A stretch of 22,423 nt of DNA, taken from positions 1 to 22,423 of the forward strand of contig CAMLEQ010000016.1 of the NCBI GenBank assembly GCA_946479015.1. The letters run 5' to 3'. Shown one piece after another: positions 7,243 to 14,934 of this stretch. The notes beneath the pieces were generated by a model. The model saw only the letters and a list, made by a program, of their open reading frames with translations. It was not told the origin of the DNA and searched no databases. The translations under genes were made by a program, and so were the position numbers. Origin of the DNA: an uncultured Gemmatimonadota bacterium. Lineage in GTDB: Bacteria > Gemmatimonadota > Gemmatimonadetes > Gemmatimonadales > Gemmatimonadaceae. Numbering within the stretch: position 1 is the stretch's first letter; every line of letters begins with the position of its first letter.

Positions 7243-8976
7243 TCATGGGTGCACGTGCTCCACCTCGAGGCGCGGCTCGGCGTCGGCCGCTCCCGGTGCG
7301 GGACGCTTCTCGTCGCGCGGACCCGGGAGCTCGATCACGAACCGTGCGCCGCCCCCCGGCGCGCCGTCGATCCAGGCACGCCCGTACTGGCGGCGCACCA
7401 GGTCGCGCACCACCGCCAGGCCGAGTCCGCTCCCGGCCGACGCCATCTCTCCCGACTCCAGTCGGTGAAACGGGCGCCAGATGCGCCTGCGGTCGCGCTT
7501 GGGGATGCCGGGGCCTTCGTCGTCCACCATGATGCGCACGCTCGGGCCACGCCGCTCCGCGCTCACCCGGACGGTCTGCCCGGGCCGCCCGAACTTCACC
7601 GCGTTGTCGAGCAGATTGAGCATCACCTGCCGCATCGCGTGCGGGCAGAGGTCCAGCTCGATCGCTCGGGGCACCGCCACCTGCACGCGCGTCCCGCGCG
7701 ACGACGCCAGCGGGCGGAACGCGTCCACGGTCTCCTCGATCTCCCGCGCCAGCTCCACCCGCACCACCGGGAGTGGCCCGGTGGCCCGCACCCCGCGGGT
7801 GAACTGGAGGATGTTGTCCACCAGGTGCGTGAGCCGTCGCGACTCCTGGTCGATGATCGACAGGCACCGCTGCCGCTCCTGCTCGTTGCGCGGACGTCCG
7901 AGCTGGAGCAGCTCGGCGAACATCCGGATCTGCGCCAGCGGCGTCCGCAGCTCGTGAGAGATCCCGGCGAGGAACTCCTCGCGCATGCGCGCGAAGCGCT
8001 CCTCCCGGCCGATGAGCACGAGCGCCGACGCGAGCAGCACTCCCCCCACCGAGAGGAGCAGCATGAGCAGCGAGAGCTGCGACGGCGGCAGGCTCCCGCT
8101 CACCAGCGCCATCGCCACGTCCGGCCGCAGCGCGACGCTCGTGACCACGGCATCCGCGCCATCGCTGGTGACCCGCGCCTGGTACGGACCGGTGTAGCGC
8201 ACCGCCGAGCGGTACAGCTCCCCGCCCGAGGCGTCGATCACCACGATGGAGAAGATCGAGTCGTTGGGGAGCGAGCTGGAGAGGCTCGGCGGCAGAATGC
8301 GGAGCGTCGACGCGACCTGCGCGTACACCGAGCCTGCGCCGGTGACGAGGCAGGTGGGGAACACGTACACGGCGACCGGAGTCGCCCTGGAATCGCGGAG
8401 CACGGTGTACGCGAGGGGCACCCCGCTGCTCTCGGGGGAGCGAGCGATCACCCCCCACGCGGGGCGCCCGCCCACTCCCGCGAGTGCCACGCGTGAGCGA
8501 AGCGTTCGCATCAGCCACGCCTGACGCGCCCCCGCCTCCCGTGCTCCTGCCATGCTCGGGCGCGGACCGCTGCTCTCGAGCTCGCCGGTCCGCAGGTCCA
8601 GCCGCTGCACCGTGCGCGGACGCCCCATCCCGGCGGGGCAGGGATCACTGAGGTCGAGCCCGCCCTGGAGCAGCGCCGGCGAAGGAAGCGCGACCAATGC
8701 CTCCGGCTCCGACCCACGGAACGGCTCGAGGGGGGCGAAGGAAGCTTTCAGGGCGTCGTTCAGCCGCTCGCTCGCCATCGCCGAGAAGAGCCAAGCCGCG
8801 GCTTCGGCGTTCCCCCGCAGCGTCCGGTCGAGCGCGATGTGGCGGAAGCGCGATGCCACCTGCGCCCGATACGCGAGCACGGCCATCGTCGCCAGACAGG
8901 CGACGATCAGCGCGTACAGCAGGGCGGCGCGACGCGCGTGGAGCACGCCGCCGCGCCAGAGGGAGCGTGGCATCAT
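7243..8976 (-). CDS. Membrane-bound sensor histidine kinase
   Basis: A 577-residue HisKA/HATPase_c kinase, partner of the response regulator that begins ten bases after its stop. One transmembrane helix near the N-terminus (about 17-38) and a second at about 301-323 enclose a periplasmic sensor region of about 260 residues that I do not recognise. The phospho-acceptor is H341 in SHELRTPLAQI; the ATPase domain shows the N box (NLLDNAVKFG), DDEGPGIP and GSGLGLAVV. There is no clear HAMP domain: only a few residues separate the second helix from the dimerisation helix. The start is the first of two ATGs at 8976; it has no clear ribosome-binding site, so 8973 or an upstream codon is possible. The periplasmic part includes two cysteines, in DPCP and PTCL. 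Confidence 0.9.
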   Translation of the reverse strand: MMPRSLWRGGVLHARRAALLYALIVACLATMAVLAYRAQVASRFRHIALDRTLRGNAEAAAWLFSAMASERLNDALKASFAPLEPFRGSEPEALVALPSPALLQGGLDLSDPCPAGMGRPRTVQRLDLRTGELESSGPRPSMAGAREAGARQAWLMRTLRSRVALAGVGGRPAWGVIARSPESSGVPLAYTVLRDSRATPVAVYVFPTCLVTGAGSVYAQVASTLRILPPSLSSSLPNDSIFSIVVIDASGGELYRSAVRYTGPYQARVTSDGADAVVTSVALRPDVAMALVSGSLPPSQLSLLMLLLSVGGVLLASALVLIGREERFARMREEFLAGISHELRTPLAQIRMFAELLQLGRPRNEQERQRCLSIIDQESRRLTHLVDNILQFTRGVRATGPLPVVRVELAREIEETVDAFRPLASSRGTRVQVAVPRAIELDLCPHAMRQVMLNLLDNAVKFGRPGQTVRVSAERRGPSVRIMVDDEGPGIPKRDRRRIWRPFHRLESGEMASAGSGLGLAVVRDLVRRQYGRAWIDGAPGGGARFVIELPGPRDEKRPAPGAADAEPRLEVEHVHP

Positions 8977-9305
8977 GATTGGAACCGCGGAGAGACGCCC
9001 TGAGGTGTTCGCGTTCCGCAGGGGCGTGTAAAGACGGGGTCGCCACCTGTTGAGTAAACATAATGCTATGCTCGCCAGCACGCAGCCCCGGACCGCCTCG
9101 GCCGAGCACGGCGGTTCGGATTGTGTTCGCGAACTGCATGGCCGCCGCGAAGGCGGCACTGATGGTCGTCACGGCGACACTGGTACGTGGAATGCCCGCC
9201 ATCCGACTCGTGGACGCTCGCGTCGAGCGCCCTCGGCGGACTCGGCATCCCGAGTCCGCGGCCGAACCAGTGGGATCGAACCTCGGCACTGACAGGAGGC
9301 ACCTC
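8977..9305. other. Non-coding divergent region between the kinase and the SPW gene
   Basis: About 330 bases without a credible gene. It has an AT-rich island at about 9048-9070, unusual in this GC-rich DNA, with TATGCT (9067-9072) as a weak -10-like match, though no -35 fits at proper spacing. It also holds the palindrome GTTCGCGAAC (9125-9134) and a 10-bp-arm hairpin (9236-9259). Promoters for both flanking genes should lie here, but I cannot place them securely. Confidence 0.5.
9236..9259. promoter_or_regulatory. Hairpin in the leader of the SPW gene
   Basis: GCGGACTCGG (9236-9245) and CCGAGTCCGC (9250-9259) form a perfect 10-bp stem with a CATC loop, ending 34 bases before the ribosome-binding site of the SPW gene. 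No T-tract follows. It may be an operator or an RNA leader structure. Confidence 0.35.
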
Positions 9306-9683
9306 ATGGAAACCATGGTAACGCACCCGCACGACGCTCAGGTGAAGACCGCGAGTGGTCTGAATTTCCTCGCGGGCATCTGGCTCATCATCTCGCCGTG
9401 GATCTTCGGCACCATCGCCGGCAACAACGTCGCGTCGAACAGCGTGGTGGTCGGGATCATCATCGCCGTCCTGGCGGCCATCCGCTTCTTCGCCCCACGC
9501 TCCGCCGTGGGCCTGAGCTGGATCAACGCGCTGCTCGGGATCTGGATGATCATCTCGCCGTGGATCTACGGGTACGCCGGCCACACGGGCTGGCTGTGGA
9601 ACAGCGTCATCGTCGGCATCATCGCGGTGGTGCTCGCCATCTGGAGCGCGGCGGGGACGCGGAGTAACGTAGTGGCGCCGTGA
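9306..9683 (+). CDS. SPW-repeat membrane protein
   Basis: A 125-residue integral membrane protein of the SPW family, which is named for its repeated Ser-Pro-Trp motif and has no firm function. Two tandem repeats are plain: LIISPWIFG and MIISPWIYG, each at the end of a first hydrophobic helix followed by a second, giving four helices in total. In both repeats SNS/WNS-V-x-VGII precedes the second helix. The start is ATG 9306, with AGGAGG at 9294-9299 six bases away, an ideal signal. It precedes the propeller gene by 86 bases but a strong inverted repeat lies between them, so they may not be one operon. SPW proteins are often paired with stress or envelope functions, but nothing here fixes that. 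Confidence 0.9.
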   Translation: METMVTHPHDAQVKTASGLNFLAGIWLIISPWIFGTIAGNNVASNSVVVGIIIAVLAAIRFFAPRSAVGLSWINALLGIWMIISPWIYGYAGHTGWLWNSVIVGIIAVVLAIWSAAGTRSNVVAP

Positions 9684-9715
9684 CACGGGTCCGACCCGAG
9701 CGGCCGACCACCAGC

Positions 9716-9749
9716 GAGTCAGTGCGCCGCTTCCCGGTCGCACTGACTC
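9716..9749. terminator. Inverted repeat between SPW and propeller genes
   Basis: GAGTCAGTGCG (9716-9726) and its exact complement CGCACTGACTC (9739-9749) are 11-bp arms around a 12-base loop that can itself pair weakly. No T-tract follows. By position it is either a terminator for the SPW gene or an operator for the propeller gene, whose start is only 20 bases on. Confidence 0.45.
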
Positions 9750-9769
9750 ATTCACATCGAGGATCAGGC

Positions 9770-12700
9770 ATGCAGCGAGCGACGCTCTCCTTCCTGATCG
9801 CCCTCGCGGCCGCGGCGCTCCAGCCGCGCGCCGCGAGCGCGTTCCAGGCGGCGGTTCCCTCCGACTCCGCGAACCCGGATTCGATCACCCACCTCCAGTT
9901 CAGGAACCTCGGTCCCTCCGTCGCCGGCGGTCGCGTGGCGTCGGTGGTCGGCGTTCCCGGAGATCCGAACACGTATTACGTGGGCGCCGGCGGGGGCGGC
10001 GTCTGGAAGACGACCGACGCCGGCAACACGTGGAAGCCGATCTTCGAGAAGCAGCCCGTCGCCTCCATCGGCGCGGTGGCGCTGGCGCCGTCGAACCCGA
10101 ACATCGTGTGGGTGGGCACCGGGGAAGGGAACCCGCGCAACGACGTGATCACGGGGCACGGCGTGTACGTCTCCCCGGACGGTGGACGGAGCTGGCGCTT
10201 CGCCGGGCTCGCGAACGTGGGGCAGATCACGCGCGTCGTGATCGATCCCTCCGATCCGAACCGCGTGTTCGTCGCCGCGCTCGGAAACGTGTGGGCGCCG
10301 AACCCGGAGCGCGGCGTGTTCCGCACCACGGACGGCGGGAAGAGCTGGAAGCGGGTGCTGTTCGTGAACGACACCTCCGGTGCCGCGGACCTCGTGATGG
10401 AGCCCGGCAACCCGATGGTGCTCTTCGCCTCCACCTGGCAGATGCGCCGCTTCCCCTGGGAGCTGGTGGACGGCGGAGCGGGGAGCGCCATCTGGCGCTC
10501 CACCGACGGCGGGGACAGTTGGACGAAGCTGAAGGAAGGGCTCCCCGACGGTCCCTACGGCCGCATCGCGCTCGCGGCGGCGCCGAGCAACCCCGCGCAC
10601 CTGTACGCGCTCATCGAGGCGAAGACGGGGATGCTCTGGGAGTCGCGTGACATGGGGGACCACTGGACGAGCGTGAGCGGGAGCCACGCGCTGAACGTGC
10701 GCCCGTTCTACTTCTCCCTCGTGAACGTCGACCCCACGAACGAGAGCCACCTCTTCTTCTCGTCGTTCCAGTTGCAGGAGTCCACCGACGGCGGGCGGAG
10801 CGTGCACCCCATCGAGCGGCGCGTGCACCCCGACCACCACGCGCTCTGGATCGATCCGAAGAACCCGAAGCGGATGATCCAGGGAAACGACGGCGGCGTG
10901 TACACGACGGTGGACGGCGGTCGCACCTGGCGCTTCCTGAACGATCTCCCGATCGGCCAGTTCTACATGGTGGCCGCCGACAACAGCACGCCGTACAACC
11001 TGTGCGGCGGGCTGCAGGACAACAACGCGTGGTGCGGCCCGTCGAACACCCTCACGGGGCCGGCGGGGAACGGTGCGGAGTGGGCGGCGGTGACGGGGGG
11101 CGACGGTGAGTACGCCGTCCCGGCACCCAGCGACTCGAACGTCATCTACGTGGACTCGCAGAACGGCTTCATCACCCGTCTCGATCTGCGCACGGGGGTG
11201 TCGCGGTTCATCCGGCCGTACCTGGAGGGGGTGGAGTCGAAGTCGCCCGCGGAGCTGAAGTACCGCTTCAACTGGACGTCGCCGATCGCCGTCTCGCCGA
11301 CGAACCCGAACGAGGTGTTCCTCGGCGGGAACGTGCTGTTCAGGTCCACCGATGGCGGGGCGCACTGGGCGGCGATCAGCCCCGACGTGACGCGCAACGA
11401 GAAGAGCAAGCAGGTGACGAGCGGCGGCCCGATCCAGCACGACATCAGCGGCGCCGAGACGTACAACACCATCCTCTCGATCACGCTCGCGCCCTCCGAC
11501 ACCAACGTGATCTGGCTGGGCACCGACGACGGCAACGTCGAGGTGACTCGCGACGGCGGGAAGACGTGGAGCAACGTGCGCCCCAAGGTGAAGGGGCTTC
11601 CACCCGAGGGGCGCGTGTACCAGGTGGGCGTCTCCCCCTTCGACGCGGGGACGGCGTACATCACGCTCGACTACCACATGTTCGGCAACGACCGGCCGTA
11701 CGCGTTCAAGACGACGAACTACGGCGAGTCGTGGACGTCCATCGCCGCCGGGCTCCCGGATGGCGCCGCCGCGCACGTGGTGCGCGAGGACCCGAACCGC
11801 CGCGGCTTCCTCGTGCTCGGCACCGACACCGGGCTCTGGTACTCGCGCGACGATGGCGCGCACTGGCGCTCGCTCCACTTCGCGCTTCCCACGGCGCCGG
11901 TGTTCGACCTGAAGTTCGTCCGGGGCACGAACGATCTGGCTGTCGCCACCCACGGGCGCGGGCTGTTCGTGCTCGACGACGTGACGCCGCTCGAGGAGCT
12001 CTCGCCGGAGGTGGAGCGGAAGCCCGTGCACCTCTTCTCCCTCGAGCGGGCCACGCTCTGGCACGGCGCGGAGACGGAGGGCGCGCCGGCCTCGGAGTTC
12101 CGGGCGCCGAACCCGGCGCCGGGAGCGGTGGTGAGCTACTGGCTGAAGCAGGAGTTGAAGCCGACGGACGCGGACAAGGCGGCGAAGCACACGCCGGTGT
12201 CCATCGCCGTGCTCGACGCGCGGGGCGATACCGTGTACACCGGGTGGGGGCCGGCGAAGCAGGGGATCGACCGCTTCACCTGGAAGCTCGCCTACAGCGG
12301 CGCCACCCGGCTCACCTTCGAGCCGAAGCCGCCGCAGGAGGAGGAGCAGCAGCAGGAGGAATCGGCGGAGGAGGGGCCGTTCGGGCCGACGGTGCTCCCC
12401 GGGCGCTACACGGTGGTGGTGCGCGCGGCGGGGCAGACGCTGACGCAGCCGGTGGAAGTGCGGGCGGATCCGCGCATCCCGTTCGACGTGGCGGCGGCGC
12501 GCGCGCAGCTCGCGGCGGGGCTCAAGCTCCGTGACATGGTGAGCGCGGAGGACCGGATGCTGAACGGCCTGCACAACCTGCGCACGCAGCTCGCGAACCT
12601 GGACAGCGCGGTGCGGCAGAGCGCGGCCGGCTCCGCGCCGCGGGACACCACGGTGCTGCACGCCGCGTCGGAGCTGGACCGGAAGGTGAAGGCGCTGATG

Positions 12701-12994
12701 GACACGGTGTACGATCCCAACGTGCAGCGTGGAGTGATCGAGGATGACATCCATCACCTGTACCGCTTCCACGACCAGCTCCAGTCGCTGGGGTTCGTGC
12801 TGCTGTACCCGTACGATCAGGCGCCGAACGAGACGATCCAGACCGCGTTGTCGCAGCTCTCGACGCAGCTCGACGGGTATCTCGCGCGCTACCGCGCGCT
12901 GGTGGCGACGGATGTGGCGGCGTTCAACCAGATCGCGCGCTCGCACGACGCGCCCGGGGTGGTGGCCGGAGGGCCGGTGGAGCTGAAGCGCTGA
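9770..12994 (+). CDS. Secreted Asp-box (BNR/sortilin-like) beta-propeller protein
   Basis: A 1074-residue exported protein of the large family often labelled glycosyl hydrolase or VPS10/sortilin-like; enzymatic activity is not established by sequence. ATG 9770 is chosen over upstream readings because GAGG (9759-9762) precedes it and a clean signal peptide follows (about 1-24, ending AASA). From about residue 80 to 700 there are eleven Asp-box-like motifs of the form S/T-x-D-x-G-x-x-W, for example [24 protein letters not shown] and SRDDGAHW; one has Val for Trp (STDGGRSV) and one Asn for Asp (TTNYGESW). Such a count fits two propellers. Cysteines in LCGG and WCGP may form a disulfide. The last 350 residues hold a sandwich-like part, an acidic Glu/Gln run (about 850-865) and a helical tail. 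It may bind or process surface polysaccharide or peptide; the substrate is unknown. Confidence 0.88.
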   Translation: MQRATLSFLIALAAAALQPRAASAFQAAVPSDSANPDSITHLQFRNLGPSVAGGRVASVVGVPGDPNTYYVGAGGGGVWKTTDAGNTWKPIFEKQPVASIGAVALAPSNPNIVWVGTGEGNPRNDVITGHGVYVSPDGGRSWRFAGLANVGQITRVVIDPSDPNRVFVAALGNVWAPNPERGVFRTTDGGKSWKRVLFVNDTSGAADLVMEPGNPMVLFASTWQMRRFPWELVDGGAGSAIWRSTDGGDSWTKLKEGLPDGPYGRIALAAAPSNPAHLYALIEAKTGMLWESRDMGDHWTSVSGSHALNVRPFYFSLVNVDPTNESHLFFSSFQLQESTDGGRSVHPIERRVHPDHHALWIDPKNPKRMIQGNDGGVYTTVDGGRTWRFLNDLPIGQFYMVAADNSTPYNLCGGLQDNNAWCGPSNTLTGPAGNGAEWAAVTGGDGEYAVPAPSDSNVIYVDSQNGFITRLDLRTGVSRFIRPYLEGVESKSPAELKYRFNWTSPIAVSPTNPNEVFLGGNVLFRSTDGGAHWAAISPDVTRNEKSKQVTSGGPIQHDISGAETYNTILSITLAPSDTNVIWLGTDDGNVEVTRDGGKTWSNVRPKVKGLPPEGRVYQVGVSPFDAGTAYITLDYHMFGNDRPYAFKTTNYGESWTSIAAGLPDGAAAHVVREDPNRRGFLVLGTDTGLWYSRDDGAHWRSLHFALPTAPVFDLKFVRGTNDLAVATHGRGLFVLDDVTPLEELSPEVERKPVHLFSLERATLWHGAETEGAPASEFRAPNPAPGAVVSYWLKQELKPTDADKAAKHTPVSIAVLDARGDTVYTGWGPAKQGIDRFTWKLAYSGATRLTFEPKPPQEEEQQQEESAEEGPFGPTVLPGRYTVVVRAAGQTLTQPVEVRADPRIPFDVAAARAQLAAGLKLRDMVSAEDRMLNGLHNLRTQLANLDSAVRQSAAGSAPRDTTVLHAASELDRKVKALMDTVYDPNVQRGVIEDDIHHLYRFHDQLQSLGFVLLYPYDQAPNETIQTALSQLSTQLDGYLARYRALVATDVAAFNQIARSHDAPGVVAGGPVELKR

Positions 12995-13007
12995 GAGGGA
13001 AGGACGT

Positions 13008-13037
13008 TCCAGGGCCAGGCGAGCGCCTGGCCCTGGA
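13008..13037. terminator. Hairpin after the propeller gene
   Basis: TCCAGGGCCAGGCG (13008-13021) and its complement (13024-13037) can form a stem of 13-14 bp, beginning 13 bases past the propeller stop. No T-tract follows, so it is a likely factor-assisted terminator or 3'-end stem. It insulates the regulated cassette beginning at 13045. Confidence 0.6.
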
Positions 13038-13044
13038 GCGGCAC

Positions 13045-13068
13045 TTGCTTTATTACGCAAAGTACTTG
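13045..13068. promoter_or_regulatory. Putative operator, site 1, for the HTH_34-type regulator
   Basis: An AT-rich, partly palindromic site with half-sites CTTT (13048-13051) and AAAG (13059-13062) separated by seven bases. It matches site 2 (14167-14190) at 18 of 24 positions, sharing the core GCAAAGT-R-CTT. It overlaps the -35 hexamer TTGACA (13066-13071), a position suited to repression. That the local regulator binds it is inference. Confidence 0.6.
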
Positions 13069-13094
13069 ACAGATCGCCTGACTGGTGCCATCGT
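13066..13094 (+). promoter_or_regulatory. Promoter of the membrane protein-regulator operon
   Basis: A consensus -35 TTGACA (13066-13071) is followed after 17 bases by CATCGT (13089-13094), a 3-of-6 match to the -10 consensus. Transcription would start at about 13101, the first base of the ATG, so the message may be leaderless; consistent with this, no ribosome-binding site precedes that ATG. Confidence 0.5.
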
Positions 13095-13100
13095 CTCCCC

Positions 13101-13724
13101 ATGGCCATGAGCCGATCGATGCGATCCGATCTCTCCGCCGAGCCCGCCACTCCGGCGCTCCATCTCCGCGCCATCGATGACCTTCGGTTCATCCGCGAGA
13201 CGATGGAGAACGCCTCCTCCTTCACCGCCGTCTCCGGGTGGGGGCAGGTCGTCATCGGATGCACCGCGTTCGCCGCGTGGCTCCTCGCCGAGCGCCAGCC
13301 CACCCCCGCGCGCTGGCTCGCCGTCTGGCTCGCCGACGCCGCGCTCTCGGTGCTCATCGGGCTCGTCACCTCCGTCTGGAAGGCGCGGGCCGTGCGGCTC
13401 CCGGTGCTGTCCGGGCCGGTCCGCAAGTTCGCGCTCGGCTTTCTCCCTCCGGTGGCCGTCGGGGCGCTCATCACCCTCGCGCACGCCCGGCTCGGCATCA
13501 CCGAGGTGCTCCCCGCGCTCTGGCTCCTCCTCTACGGGGCCGGGGTGATGACGGGGGGCACCTTCTCCGTCCGCGTGGTCCCCGTCATGGGCGCCTGCTT
13601 CATGCTCCTCGGCGCGGCCGCGCTCTTCCTCCCGCTGGCGTGGAGCAGCTGGCTCCTGCTCGCGGGATTCGGCGTCCTGCACGTCGCCTTCGGCGTGCTC
13701 ATCGCAAGGAGGTACGGTGGCTGA
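13101..13724 (+). CDS. Six-helix membrane protein co-transcribed with an HTH regulator
   Basis: A 207-residue membrane protein of unknown function. About 48 soluble residues come first, including a stretch ([20 protein letters not shown]) that looks like an amphipathic helix; then six hydrophobic helices, for instance [32 protein letters not shown] and [21 protein letters not shown] 13101 lacks a ribosome-binding site and coincides with the predicted transcription start; ATGs at 13107 and 13119 are alternatives. Its stop overlaps the GTG of the regulator gene by eight bases, and the regulator's AAGGAGG lies inside its last codons, so the two are translationally coupled. Possible roles are signal input to the regulator or a stress-linked envelope protein. 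I do not recognise a named family with certainty. Confidence 0.85.
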   Translation: MAMSRSMRSDLSAEPATPALHLRAIDDLRFIRETMENASSFTAVSGWGQVVIGCTAFAAWLLAERQPTPARWLAVWLADAALSVLIGLVTSVWKARAVRLPVLSGPVRKFALGFLPPVAVGALITLAHARLGITEVLPALWLLLYGAGVMTGGTFSVRVVPVMGACFMLLGAAALFLPLAWSSWLLLAGFGVLHVAFGVLIARRYGG

Positions 13725-14118
13725 TTCCGGTGCCGCTCCCCGCCGACGAACGGAGTCCGCGGAGCCCTCGCGGCGCACGCTCGAACCAGTGCGCGGCCGC
13801 GCGGCGAGCGCGGAGTCGCGCGAGCTGGACTCGCTCATCCATCACCGCATGCGCCTCGGCATCGTGAGCGCGCTCGCGGCCAACGAGTCGCTCACGTTCA
13901 ACGAGCTGAAGACGCTGCTGCGGACCACGGACGGGAACCTCAGCGTGCACGCGCGCCGCCTCGAGGAGGCGCAGTACATCACGTGCACCAAGCGCTTCGA
14001 GGGGCGCCGCCCGCGCACGGAGTACCGGCTGGCCGCCGCTGGACGCCGCGCGCTGCAGCGATACCTCGACCACATGGAAGCGCTCATCCAGGCCACGCGC
14101 GACACGATGCACAGGTGA
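13717..14118 (+). CDS. Winged-helix transcriptional regulator (HTH_34/MarR-like)
   Basis: A 133-residue DNA-binding regulator. After about 35 disordered, Arg-rich residues comes a compact winged helix of the HTH_34 type: [18 protein letters not shown], then TFNELKTLL, the recognition-helix region [19 protein letters not shown], and the wing [20 protein letters not shown], ending in a helix ([16 protein letters not shown]) likely to dimerise. The order and spacing match that family closely. There is no ligand or receiver domain. GTG 13717 has AAGGAGG at 13706-13712, inside the preceding gene, with which it overlaps by eight bases. Two similar sites, upstream of its own operon and at the start of the prenyltransferase gene, suggest it represses both units; binding is inferred. 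An intrinsic terminator follows at 14130-14157. Confidence 0.9.
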   Translation: MADSGAAPRRRTESAEPSRRTLEPVRGRAASAESRELDSLIHHRMRLGIVSALAANESLTFNELKTLLRTTDGNLSVHARRLEEAQYITCTKRFEGRRPRTEYRLAAAGRRALQRYLDHMEALIQATRDTMHR

Positions 14119-14129
14119 TGCTCCGGAGC

Positions 14130-14157
14130 GGCGCGCGCCCCGGCGCACGCCTTTTTT
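14130..14157 (+). terminator. Intrinsic terminator between the regulator and the prenyltransferase gene
   Basis: GGCGCGCGCC (14130-14139) pairs with GGCGCACGCC (14142-14151) with a single C-A mismatch, and is followed directly by six T residues (14152-14157). It begins 12 bases after the regulator stop. It implies that the prenyltransferase gene has a promoter of its own rather than depending on read-through. Confidence 0.75.
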
Positions 14158-14166
14158 CGCGTCGTT

Positions 14167-14190
14167 TTACTTCATGAGGCAAAGTGCTTT
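14167..14190. promoter_or_regulatory. Putative operator, site 2, over the prenyltransferase start
   Basis: A site matching site 1 (13045-13068) at 18 of 24 positions: ACTT (14169-14172) and AAGT (14182-14185) are exact inverted half-sites nine bases apart, followed by GCTTT. It lies in a GC-rich setting where such AT-rich words are rare. The ATG at 14174 falls inside it. No convincing promoter hexamers are seen here; TTGATA (14189-14194) resembles a -35 but lacks a -10 and would start transcription inside the gene. Confidence 0.58.
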
Positions 14191-14908
14191 GATACCCAAC
14201 CCCGATCCCGCGCTCCACGTCGCCATCATCATGGACGGCAACGGACGGTGGGCCACCGCGCGCGGCCTCGGCCGCACCGCGGGGCACCGCGCCGGCGCGG
14301 ACGCCGTCCGGCGCGTGGTGGAGCACGCGCCGGCCCTCGGCATCCGCACGCTCACCCTCTACGCGTTCAGCTCCGACAACTGGAGCCGGCCGTCGCGCGA
14401 GGTGACCGCGCTCATGCGCCTCTTCGGCATCTACCTGCGCTCCGAGACGCCGCGGCTCGCCGCGAACGGCGTGCGTCTCGGCGTCATCGGCCGGCGCGAC
14501 CGGCTGCCGCTCGCGCTCCGCCGGGCGATGGAGCGCGCGGAGCGCGAGACCGAGGGCGGGCACGCGCTGCACCTCCGCCTCGCCATCGACTACTCCGCGC
14601 GCGACGCCATCGCCAGCGCGGCGCGACGCCTTCCGCCTGGCGAGGAGCTCACGCGCGAGCGCTTCGCGCGCCTGCTCGGCGAGTGCTACGCGCCCGGCGC
14701 CGAGGCGCCGGACGTGGACCTGCTCATCCGCACCGGCGGGGAGCGCCGCCTCAGCGACTTCCTGCTCTGGGAGTGCGCGTACGCGGAGCTGTACTTCACC
14801 GACTGCATGTGGCCCGACTTCGACGCCGCGGGGCTCGAGGCGGCGATCGCATACTTCCACACGCGGGAGCGCCGCTTCGGCGCGCTCCCCACCGCCGCCG
14901 CGAGCTGA
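14174..14908 (+). CDS. cis-Prenyltransferase (polyprenyl diphosphate synthase, UppS family)
   Basis: A 244-residue enzyme of the family that extends farnesyl diphosphate with isopentenyl diphosphate to give the long polyprenyl diphosphate used as lipid carrier for wall and surface glycans. Hallmarks in order: [13 protein letters not shown] with catalytic D21, GH at 37-38, [31 protein letters not shown] and AYAELYF with WPDF. Against the usual forms (SSENW, SNFLLWQ) it has Asp for Glu, Asp for Asn and Glu for Gln. The start is uncertain: ATG 14174 lies inside operator site 2 without a ribosome-binding site; TTG 14189, with GAGG nine bases before, is an alternative and would cost five residues. 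It is not beside frr, cdsA or dxr, where housekeeping uppS often sits. The DUF4173-like gene follows 26 bases later. It may be a second, regulated synthase. Confidence 0.93.
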   Translation: MRQSALIPNPDPALHVAIIMDGNGRWATARGLGRTAGHRAGADAVRRVVEHAPALGIRTLTLYAFSSDNWSRPSREVTALMRLFGIYLRSETPRLAANGVRLGVIGRRDRLPLALRRAMERAERETEGGHALHLRLAIDYSARDAIASAARRLPPGEELTRERFARLLGECYAPGAEAPDVDLLIRTGGERRLSDFLLWECAYAELYFTDCMWPDFDAAGLEAAIAYFHTRERRFGALPTAAAS

Positions 14909-14934
14909 CGCGCGCACGCCAGGGGGTGCCGTTC

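Noticed and set aside
9048..9072. AT-rich island as a firm promoter for the SPW or kinase gene
   Set aside because: TATGCT and CATAAT resemble -10 elements, but no -35 lies at a workable distance on either strand.
9063..9305. N-terminal extension of the SPW protein upstream of ATG 9306
   Set aside because: The extension lacks family similarity and spans hairpins, while ATG 9306 has an ideal AGGAGG and the usual SPW length follows.
9764..13501. A 1245-codon open reading frame on the minus strand opposite the propeller gene
   Set aside because: It is antisense to a gene with a signal peptide and repeated Asp-box motifs. Its translation is Arg/His/Val-rich with no domain, as expected opposite GC-rich coding DNA.
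14189..14217. TTGATA as the -35 of a prenyltransferase promoter
   Set aside because: No -10-like hexamer follows at 16-18 bases, and transcription would begin past the codons for the first conserved strand.
14248..14934. In-frame upstream extension of the DUF4173-like gene
   Set aside because: It overlaps the whole prenyltransferase gene in another frame and reads as Arg/Ala/His-rich sequence; a good ribosome-binding site supports ATG 14935.
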